A program made the position numbers and the translations under genes. The notes under the pieces are model-generated. The model did not search any database. It had not been told where the DNA came from and worked only from the letters and a program-made list of their open reading frames with translations. 7,625 bases of DNA from Clostridium sp. CAG:1219 (GTDB lineage: Bacteria; Bacillota; Clostridia; TANB77; CAG-465), in the NCBI GenBank assembly GCA_000433335.1, contig HF996701.1:1-7625 (forward strand). The letters run 5' to 3'. How positions within the stretch are numbered: the first letter of the stretch is position 1; every line of letters begins with the position of its first letter. Below are positions 1 through 5,091 of the stretch, one piece after another.

Positions 1-435
1 TGATGATTTAATTAAAATAAGTATTAAAAGGTTCTGTAATATAATAAATGTAAAAAAATACGAAGTATTATTCATTATATCATTTGCACTACATTTGAAT
101 ATTGCAGCAAATATAAACATAGATGAAAGTTCTGTTATAGCAAAAGATAAAAATGTACCTATCGTTATTAATACAGATTTTATAAACTTTACTTTTAGTA
201 TAAAAGTTAGAGCAAATAATGTAGGTAATGAACAGGTTAATACCTTTAAAATGGTACTTGGAAATGTTATATACGTTGATATAGTTCCTCCAAATGCAAC
301 TAATAACATTGTTGCTATTTTTTGTCTTATGTTATATTTCTTATTTTCTAAACCTTCCGTTAAAATAGATATAAAGTATATAGTTACAGTTGTTTGTATT
401 AAAACACCAATCCCCATTACTATAAATTTATGCAT
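1..435 (-). CDS. AgrC-like membrane sensor histidine kinase, N-terminal part (runs off the window)
   Basis: I translated this from the minus strand. It opens with ATG at 435-433 and stays open to base 1, giving 145 residues without a stop. An AGGAAG-type ribosome binding site lies about 8 bases upstream, inside the regulator gene. The visible part is almost wholly membrane: about five hydrophobic segments, near residues 3-24, 38-57, 60-80, 86-108 and 119-141, joined by short basic loops. No kinase domain is visible; it would lie beyond the left edge. The start overlaps the end of the LytTR regulator gene by 8 bases, so the two are translationally coupled. LytTR regulators are typically paired with AgrC/ComD-type kinases that have a polytopic peptide-sensing N-terminus and an HPK10/GHKL catalytic end. 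That identity is inferred from context and topology; an AgrB-type or other membrane protein is less likely. Confidence 0.65.
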   Translation of the reverse strand, partial: MHKFIVMGIGVLIQTTVTIYFISILTEGLENKKYNIRQKIATMLLVAFGGTISTYITFPSTILKVLTCSLPTLFALTFILKVKFIKSVLITIGTFLSFAITELSSMFIFAAIFKCSANDIMNNTSYFFTFIILQNLLILILIKSS

Positions 436-1123
436 GAACTACACTTCCTTCCAAACTTAGTGTAGACGTCATAGGACATGATATACCGTGTGAAAAATAT
501 ATCATATTTTGCTTTTTGTCTACACCTATTATTCTATCCGTGTTAGCAATATAGGATTTATGACATCTGATAAAATTGCTAGGTAAGTCTTCCATTAATT
601 TATGTAGTGTTTTAGTGGTATATAAAACTTTTGAAGGTGTAACTACTTTGCATCTACTTTCTTCTTTTTCAATATATAAGATTTTATCTGTTCTTATAGA
701 GGACCATTTGTTTAGATGGAGAAAAATGAGATTGTTTTTGTCGAATTCATCTTTAAATCTATTAACAAGATCTTCAATTGTATCTCTATTTATTGGTTTT
801 ACTAGAAAATCAAATACTTTATTTGTTAGTGAAAGCTGTATGTATTTAAAATGAGCTGATAAAAATACTAAATAAAAATTCTTATTTATACTTCTAAGAT
901 CTTTTGCAAATTCTAGACCATTCTTTCCTTTATCTTTAAAGTCTATATCTAAAAATAAGACGTCTAGTTCATAATTGTATATAGCATTAAAAATTTCTTT
1001 TTGGTTATTAGTGACTAAAGTGATTTCAGCATCAAGATTTTGTTCTATAATTTCTGCTTCTAAAAATCGTGCTGTTAATTTTACCGCATTTAAGTCATCA
1101 TCGCACATACCAATTTTAATCAT
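428..1123 (-). CDS. LytTR-family response regulator (AgrA/ComE type)
   Basis: This is a 231-residue two-component response regulator and transcription factor. Residues 1-120 form a receiver domain. It has the acidic pocket CDDD (residues 7-10), a phospho-acceptor Asp59 in LFLDID, the conserved Ser89, and the Lys109-Pro110 pair. Residues about 132-228 are a LytTR DNA-binding domain with the signature FIRCHKSYIAN (184-194). Domain order and length are those of AgrA, ComE and related regulators of peptide-signalled behaviour. The ATG start is supported by AAGAAGG about 8 bases upstream, and a sigma-A-like promoter lies just ahead. Its stop overlaps the start of the membrane sensor gene. No signal-peptide gene (agrD) or processing gene (agrB) is seen in the window; they could lie beyond the left edge. 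The target genes are unknown. Confidence 0.93.
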   Translation of the reverse strand: MIKIGMCDDDLNAVKLTARFLEAEIIEQNLDAEITLVTNNQKEIFNAIYNYELDVLFLDIDFKDKGKNGLEFAKDLRSINKNFYLVFLSAHFKYIQLSLTNKVFDFLVKPINRDTIEDLVNRFKDEFDKNNLIFLHLNKWSSIRTDKILYIEKEESRCKVVTPSKVLYTTKTLHKLMEDLPSNFIRCHKSYIANTDRIIGVDKKQNMIYFSHGISCPMTSTLSLEGSVVHA

Positions 1124-1153
1124 ATGTATATCCCTTCTTTGAATAATAATTTT

Positions 1154-1182
1154 AATATACTATAATTTTTGCTAAAAGTCAA
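1154..1182 (-). promoter_or_regulatory. Sigma-A-type promoter of the LytTR regulator/sensor operon
   Basis: Reading the minus strand, a -35 box TTGACT (1182-1177) and a -10 box TATATT (1159-1154) are separated by exactly 17 bases. They lie about 30 bases upstream of the regulator start codon. This is close to the vegetative consensus and leaves room for a short leader that includes the ribosome binding site. Confidence 0.7.
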
Positions 1183-1204
1183 CAGAAAAAATTCTTATTT
1201 TACC

Positions 1205-1234
1205 ACAAATTCTCTACAAAATTCGACATTATGT
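1205..1234 (-). promoter_or_regulatory. Possible LytTR direct-repeat binding site
   Basis: On the plus strand, ACAAATTCT (1205-1213) and ACATTATGT (1226-1234) start 21 bases apart with a 12-base spacer. This is the two-turn geometry of known LytTR sites such as those of AgrA and ComE. It lies about 22 bases upstream of the -35 box of the regulator promoter, which would suit autoregulation. An extra ACAAAATTC (1216-1224) lies between the two half-sites. The region is AT-rich and the half-sites agree only loosely, so chance is a real possibility. Confidence 0.25.
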
Positions 1235-1280
1235 TTTATATGAAAAGGTAATAAAAAATTATTTGGTTAGTATAATTAAT

Positions 1281-1290
1281 AAGGAGTGAT
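1281..1290 (+). promoter_or_regulatory. Ribosome binding site that fixes a TTG start for yqfC
   Basis: AAGGAGTGAT is nearly a full anti-16S match. Its own GTG (1286-1288) is in frame with yqfC but lies inside the Shine-Dalgarno sequence, so it cannot be the start. The usable initiator is TTG at 1295, 8 bases after GGAG. Confidence 0.8.
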
Positions 1291-1294
1291 TTTC

Positions 1295-1654
1295 TTGAAA
1301 AATAAAACAGCTAAAAAAAGATGGGGAAAAATAATATCTAAAAGTATAAAAATTAAAAATGGTGCAAGTGATGCTAAAGATAGGTTTGCTGACTTTTTCG
1401 AATTGCCACAAGAAATTTTAAAGAAAACTACTAAAATAACTATAGTACATAATGATAGTGTACTTATCGAAGGGTATGAAAAAATAATTGATTATCTTGA
1501 AAATTATATAAAAATAAGATGTAGGAGTTTGGAAATAATAATTGATGGAAAAATGCTTGATATAAAGGAAATGACAACAGAGGATTTAGTAGTTACAGGG
1601 GAAATATATAGTGTAAATTATAAAAAAGTGGGGGATATTACAAGTGAAAATTAA
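1295..1654 (+). CDS. yqfC: Sporulation protein YqfC
   Basis: This 119-residue protein belongs to the YabP/YqfC family of small sporulation proteins. I take TTG at 1295 as the start because the upstream in-frame GTG is buried in the ribosome binding site. The core from about residue 34 carries the family pattern: FFELPQEIL, then KITIVHNDSVLIEG (47-60), an IKIRC strand, the DGKMLDI strand, and the closing VTGEIYSVNY (100-109). Residues 1-30 are a basic extension with several Lys; the Bacillus protein is somewhat shorter. Members of this family are made in the mother cell under sigma-E in Bacillus subtilis, and their exact molecular role is poorly defined. The gene is first in its operon and overlaps yqfD by 11 bases. 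I could not find a convincing sigma-E promoter; a TATAAT at 1271-1276 is present but lies very close to the ribosome binding site. Confidence 0.9.
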   Translation: MKNKTAKKRWGKIISKSIKIKNGASDAKDRFADFFELPQEILKKTTKITIVHNDSVLIEGYEKIIDYLENYIKIRCRSLEIIIDGKMLDIKEMTTEDLVVTGEIYSVNYKKVGDITSEN

Positions 1655-2825
1655 AAATCAACTACAATCTGTAGCGGGAGTAGTTACAGTTCAAATAGAA
1701 GGCTTTTTTACAGAACGATTTATAAATTTATGTAGGACTAATAATGTTAAAATTTGGAATGTAAGAAATATTACGTCTGGTCTTGTTAGTTTTGACATTT
1801 ACATATCAGAGTTTAAAAGATTAAGAAAAATAGCAAAAAAGACTAAGTGTAAAGTGAAAATTAAAAGTAAAAAAGGAATATACTTTTTTGCATTCAAATA
1901 TAGAAAAAGAAAGTTATTTATCATTTTAGCTATCTTACTTATTATTAGTGTATGTACATTTTCTAATTTTATTTGGAATATAAAGATAGTTGGAAATGAA
2001 AAGGTAGATAGTGAGATCATTTATAAGTCTCTTAAGGATTCTGGGTTTAAGATAGGTAAACTTAAAGTAGGAACTCAAAAAAGTGAGATAGCTAATAAAG
2101 TAAGAGCGGATATACCAGAGATATCTTGGCTTGGTATAGATTTTTCAGGTACTACTGCATATGTAAAAGTTATTGAAAAAACAAAAATAAGTGACGAAAA
2201 TATTCAAGAAAACGCCAATGGCGATATTGTTGCAATAAAAAATGGAATTATAACAAAGATAATTCCTGAAAATGGTACGGCTTTATATAAAGAGGGAAGC
2301 TATGTGGAAGAGGGGATGAAATTAATAGAAGGAAAAATATATAGTAAAATTCTAGAAGAAAGAGCTGTAAGTGCTAAAGGAATAGTTATGGCTAATGTTG
2401 AATACTCATTTGAAAAAGAATATTATTATAATATATTTGAAAAAGTGTATAATAATAAAAAAAGGTGGAGTGTAGGAATCACTATAAATTCCAAAGAATA
2501 TATGATAAATTATTTGAATAAATCGCTTAAATATGATAAAATTAAAAAAAGCAAGGGCCTAAATGTATTTGGAATGGAAATTTCATTTGATTTATATTCG
2601 TTTGATGAGTATACTGAAGTGGAAAAAATAGTGTCAAAAGATGAAATTATGAAGATTGCAAGTGATGATGCGGATAGCTACTTAAAAGATAGCATTATTC
2701 CAAATTGTAAGAATGGCACTCTAGTAAATACTTTTACAGATATTGTAGAAAAAGATGACAAGATAATTTGTAAAAGTAAATATGTTGTAAATGAACAAAT
2801 AGGAGAATTTAGAAAAAATGAATGA
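1644..2825 (+). CDS. yqfD: Sporulation protein YqfD (membrane protein)
   Basis: This 393-residue protein is very close to the length of the Bacillus subtilis protein (about 400). The order is a cytosolic N-terminal domain (about 1-88), a single strong membrane span (about 90-110), and an extracytoplasmic region. That region begins with a POTRA-like stretch, IWNIKIVGNEKV (110-121), resembling the start of FtsQ-type domains. It is followed by SWLGIDFSGT (161-170) and a VIEKT strand, the most typical YqfD signature. The GTG start at 1644 has GGGGGA 8 bases upstream and lies inside the end of yqfC, so the pair is coupled. In Bacillus this gene is in the sigma-E regulon and its product acts in the mother cell during spore formation. 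The 3' end overlaps ybeY by 8 bases. In most Firmicutes phoH would come next; here it does not. Confidence 0.92.
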   Translation: MKIKNQLQSVAGVVTVQIEGFFTERFINLCRTNNVKIWNVRNITSGLVSFDIYISEFKRLRKIAKKTKCKVKIKSKKGIYFFAFKYRKRKLFIILAILLIISVCTFSNFIWNIKIVGNEKVDSEIIYKSLKDSGFKIGKLKVGTQKSEIANKVRADIPEISWLGIDFSGTTAYVKVIEKTKISDENIQENANGDIVAIKNGIITKIIPENGTALYKEGSYVEEGMKLIEGKIYSKILEERAVSAKGIVMANVEYSFEKEYYYNIFEKVYNNKKRWSVGITINSKEYMINYLNKSLKYDKIKKSKGLNVFGMEISFDLYSFDEYTEVEKIVSKDEIMKIASDDADSYLKDSIIPNCKNGTLVNTFTDIVEKDDKIICKSKYVVNEQIGEFRKNE

Positions 2826-3312
2826 TAACATTGTAATAGACTTAGATGAAAGTGTATCTAAAATAATAGATAATGTAGATTTGAAAGAAAAAATAGAAAA
2901 GATTGTATATCTTGCACTAGAAGAAGAAAAAATAAATGTTAATAAAGTATTTGTTAGTATTGAAGCTGTTTCTAAAGAGGAAATAAGAGATATTAACAGA
3001 CAGTATAGAAATGTTGATAAAGAGACAGATGTACTTTCTTTTCCTATATTTACTAAGGAAGAATTACAGAAAATTTCTTGTGATGATGACCAAAAAAAGC
3101 TAAATGAAATAGAGCTTGGTGATATAATTTTGTGTAATGATGTAATAAGAGAACATGCAAAAGAGTATGGAACGGGTCTTTACAGAGAAACACTTTATAT
3201 GATAACACATGCTATGTTCCATCTCTTAGGTTATGATCATGAAGTGGAAGAAGAAAAGAAGATGATGAGAACAAAAGAAGAAGTAGTACTAAGTCAAATA
3301 GGAGAAATATAA
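2818..3312 (+). CDS. ybeY: Endoribonuclease YbeY (16S rRNA maturation)
   Basis: YbeY is a zinc-dependent single-strand endoribonuclease involved in 16S rRNA 3'-end maturation and ribosome quality control. The protein has 164 residues, a normal length. Two family hallmarks are clear. The first is NRQYRNVDKETDVLSFP (60-76), the Arg-containing RNA-binding loop and TDVLSFP strand. The second is the metal motif HAMFHLLGYDH (131-141), giving His131, His135 and His141 as ligands. The residue after the first His is Ala rather than the commoner Gly, a tolerated position. The acidic-basic segment around 80-100 is a little longer than in short homologues. The ATG lies within the last codons of yqfD, with AGGAG 12 bases upstream, so translation is probably coupled. 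The next gene, dgkA, follows after one base, its ribosome binding site inside this gene. Confidence 0.95.
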   Translation: MNDNIVIDLDESVSKIIDNVDLKEKIEKIVYLALEEEKINVNKVFVSIEAVSKEEIRDINRQYRNVDKETDVLSFPIFTKEELQKISCDDDQKKLNEIELGDIILCNDVIREHAKEYGTGLYRETLYMITHAMFHLLGYDHEVEEEKKMMRTKEEVVLSQIGEI

Positions 3313-3313
3313 T

Positions 3314-4108
3314 ATGGATAAAAAAGAACAAAAAGAAATTAATCTTGAAAATTTAAAGCAAACAAAAAATAAAAATTTTTTTACAGCTTTTGGACATGCA
3401 CTTGATGGGGTTATAAAATCATTTAAAACTGAAAGAAATTTAAGAATCGATTTTATAATTGGACTTTTCGTTTTGATTGTAAGTTTATTTTTTGATTTTA
3501 CAAAAACAGAATTTGCATGTTTGTGTCTTACAATAGGATTTGTTATATTTAGTGAGATGATAAATTCAACAGTGGAGTATGTTGTTGATCTAATAACAGA
3601 TAAATATGATGATAGAGCTAAAGCTGCCAAAGATATTGCAGCAGGAGGTGTGCTAGTGTCTGCGGGAGTTGCCACTGTGGTTGGATATTTCTTATTTGCT
3701 GATAAAGTCTATAATTTATCGACTAATGTTATATCATCAGTACTTGATTCAAAACTTCATGTTTTATTTATAATAATATTTGCAATTGTATTACTTGCTG
3801 TAATCTTAAAAGGAATGTTTGGAAAGGGAGAAAGTTATTCTAAAGCATATCCTAGCGCGAGAGTTGCACTAGCATTTGGACTTACAACATATCTTTATAT
3901 AGTTACAAGAAGTTTGTTTGTCTCAGGAGTTTCTTTTATTCTTAGTGTTCTTATTGCACAAATAAGAATAGAAAACACAAAAGTAAAACCTATATTTATG
4001 GTTATATCTGCTGTACTTGGAATATTATCTGTATTAGTGATATATCAGCTTGTTTTATTAAGACCAAATATAATGTCTTTTTTTCAAAATTTAAATTGTT
4101 TTAAATAA
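3314..4108 (+). CDS. dgkA: DgkA-type (undecaprenol/diacylglycerol) kinase fused to a degenerate PAP2-like domain
   Basis: Residues about 20-128 are a complete DgkA domain. It has the EMINSTVEYVVD signature (81-92, with Glu81, Asn84, Glu88 and Asp92) and AKDIAAGGVLVSA (105-117), plus three membrane spans. In Gram-positive bacteria this enzyme phosphorylates undecaprenol, recycling the lipid carrier for cell-wall synthesis. Residues about 148-250 add further spans aligned with the PAP2 phosphatase-like tail seen in clostridial fusions. The catalytic motifs are eroded: the expected PSGH reads PSAR (180-183), and the SR...H motif reads IRIENTKVKP (217-226), so both catalytic His are gone. The total of 264 residues is about twice a stand-alone DgkA. 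ATG at 3314 has AGGAG 9 bases upstream. The gene closes the yqfC-yqfD-ybeY operon. Kinase activity is likely intact; phosphatase activity is unlikely. Confidence 0.88.
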   Translation: MDKKEQKEINLENLKQTKNKNFFTAFGHALDGVIKSFKTERNLRIDFIIGLFVLIVSLFFDFTKTEFACLCLTIGFVIFSEMINSTVEYVVDLITDKYDDRAKAAKDIAAGGVLVSAGVATVVGYFLFADKVYNLSTNVISSVLDSKLHVLFIIIFAIVLLAVILKGMFGKGESYSKAYPSARVALAFGLTTYLYIVTRSLFVSGVSFILSVLIAQIRIENTKVKPIFMVISAVLGILSVLVIYQLVLLRPNIMSFFQNLNCFK

Positions 4109-4135
4109 ATTTTAATAAGATGAATATAATGTAGC

Positions 4136-4142
4136 GGGTGAT
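4136..4142 (+). promoter_or_regulatory. Ribosome binding site selecting a TTG start at 4147
   Basis: GGGTGAT matches the anti-Shine-Dalgarno end of 16S rRNA and lies 5 bases before TTG at 4147. The in-frame GTG at 4138 is part of the site itself and so is not the start. A TATAAT at 4125-4130 just upstream could be a -10 box, but no good -35 box is visible at the right distance. Confidence 0.7.
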
Positions 4143-4146
4143 TTTT

Positions 4147-4848
4147 TTGAGAAAGCGCATTATATTCATTTTATTTTTTTTAGTAATGATGATAATACTC
4201 GGAATGCTTGGAGTTATTATAAATAAAAAAATAAATATTCCAAATGCTAAAGAAGAATATAAGCTTGAAGATACAATAGTAGAGACTAAAGAAGAGAGCG
4301 AAAGATATAGTATTTGTGTTTATTATCCATGTACTCCATATGATATACTAAATGAAGAGATAAATTGCAATATATCTGAATATATATCTGATTTTAAACA
4401 ATGTTTATCTACACTTTCTGAAAATAAAAAATATAATTTAAACATAAATTTTGAGTCATATAAATTTAAAAATTACATTTCGTATGTTTTTAATATTTCA
4501 GAAAATTTAGGTTGTATACATGATGAGAGCTATATCTATACTGTCGTTTACGACATTAAGAAAAATAAGGTTGTAAAAATTCAGGACTTTATTTTAAAGG
4601 ATGAAAAATTACTAGATAAAATTTCAGAATATTGTTACAACGAATTATTAAAAAATGATAAAATAGCATTTTTTAATGCATCAGAATTTGTGAAAAATGG
4701 TACAAAACCAATAATAGAAAATTATGAGAAATTTATATTAAATGATGGAAAATTTGTTGTGTATTTTTCTGAGTACCAGGTAGTTCCTTATTACCTTGGA
4801 ATGCAGAAAGTTTTTATACCTTTGGAGAGTATTGGTTTAACAATATAA
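4147..4848 (+). CDS. Membrane-anchored DUF4163/DUF3298 protein (RsiV C-terminal type)
   Basis: This protein has 233 residues from the TTG start. It opens with a basic MRKR and a hydrophobic helix (about 5-26) that anchors it in the membrane, leaving the rest outside. The extracellular part fits the DUF4163 then DUF3298 arrangement known from the anti-sigma factor RsiV and the deacetylase PdaC. Visible hallmarks are FKNYISYVFNIS (107-118), a LGCIHDESY motif with His125, VYDIKKNKVVKIQDF (134-148), and the C-terminal FVVYFSEYQVVPYYLGMQ (203-220). Unlike RsiV, it has no N-terminal anti-sigma domain on the cytosolic side, only a few residues, and no sigma gene adjoins it. In RsiV this region binds lysozyme; whether this protein senses or binds wall material is unknown. 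It may belong to the dgkA operon or have its own promoter, being 38 bases after dgkA. Confidence 0.75.
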   Translation: MRKRIIFILFFLVMMIILGMLGVIINKKINIPNAKEEYKLEDTIVETKEESERYSICVYYPCTPYDILNEEINCNISEYISDFKQCLSTLSENKKYNLNINFESYKFKNYISYVFNISENLGCIHDESYIYTVVYDIKKNKVVKIQDFILKDEKLLDKISEYCYNELLKNDKIAFFNASEFVKNGTKPIIENYEKFILNDGKFVVYFSEYQVVPYYLGMQKVFIPLESIGLTI

Positions 4849-4849
4849 T

Positions 4850-4884
4850 AAAAAGATGGAACTAAGAAATAAAATAGTCCCATC
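4850..4884 (-). terminator. Intrinsic terminator of a leftward transcript
   Basis: On the minus strand, GATGGGACTA (4884-4875) pairs with TAGTTCCATC (4864-4855) across a 10-base loop. The stem is 10 bp with one G-U pair. It is followed immediately by TTTTTATT (4854-4847). On the plus strand the same stem has an A-C mismatch and no T-run after it, so the terminator works leftwards. It ends one base from the stop codon of the convergent membrane-protein gene. Confidence 0.75.
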
Positions 4885-4984
4885 TGCTCAAAATTTAGTC
4901 TTATCCGCTACGCGAAACCAAGACTGTAAAAAATATATGAACTATATGGTAAATCATATAGCTAGAAATAGTATTCGTATTAAT
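4850..4984 (-). ncRNA. Predicted structured small RNA, family not recognised
   Basis: Three hairpins follow one another on the minus strand. The first is 4963-4940, a 9-bp stem with a 6-base loop. The second is 4925-4897: AGTCTT/AAGACT enclosing TTCGC-GTA-GCGGA. The third is the terminator hairpin 4884-4855 with its T-run. In each stem one position is G-U in minus-strand RNA but A-C in plus-strand RNA (4941/4962, 4905/4915, 4860/4879), which assigns the strand. A candidate -10 box TATGAT (4996-4991) would start an RNA of about 135 nt near 4984; the -35 is weak. The only plus-strand reading frame here (4856-5050) lacks a ribosome binding site and looks spurious. I do not recognise the RNA as 6S, SRP, tmRNA or a known riboswitch. 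It converges on the DUF3298 gene and diverges from murL. Confidence 0.6.
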
Positions 4985-5035
4985 TTAAAAATCATACAAT
5001 ATTTATTAGAAAAAATAAAAAAATTATCAAAAAAA

Positions 5036-5063
5036 TTGAAGATAAAATAAAATGTGGTATAAT
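5036..5063 (+). promoter_or_regulatory. Promoter of the murL-murD2 operon
   Basis: TTGAAG (5036-5041) and TATAAT (5058-5063) are 16 bases apart. The -10 is preceded by TGG, giving an extended -10 element (TGnTATAAT). It lies about 30 bases upstream of the murL start codon. This indicates vegetative, probably constitutive expression of the cell-wall genes, independent of the sporulation operon upstream. Confidence 0.7.
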
Positions 5064-5091
5064 TATTTAAGTATAAAGGTGGATATAATAT

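Noticed and set aside
95..460. Plus-strand reading frame of 121 codons at the left end
   Set aside because: It is the shadow of the minus-strand membrane sensor, which has a good ribosome binding site and overlaps the regulator gene in operon fashion.
576..854. Plus-strand reading frame of 92 codons
   Set aside because: It lies antisense within the clear LytTR regulator gene, with no ribosome binding site and no recognisable domain.
1799..2020. Minus-strand reading frame of 73 codons
   Set aside because: It lies antisense to yqfD and mirrors its basic and membrane segment; it has no independent support.
3208..3240. YbeY metal motif with Ala instead of Gly after the first His
   Set aside because: The three His ligands are present and this position varies in the family, so it does not suggest inactivation.
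3289..3675. Minus-strand reading frame of 128 codons
   Set aside because: It lies antisense to the DgkA domain, whose signature motifs are intact on the plus strand.
4855..4884. Terminator for the plus-strand dgkA/DUF3298 transcript
   Set aside because: In the rightward RNA the stem has an A-C mismatch and is followed by TGCTCAAAA rather than a U-run; it fits a leftward terminator much better.
4856..5050. Plus-strand reading frame of 64 codons after the DUF3298 gene
   Set aside because: No ribosome binding site precedes the ATG, the Lys/Ile-rich composition is that of random AT-rich DNA, and the strand evidence from three hairpins favours a minus-strand RNA.
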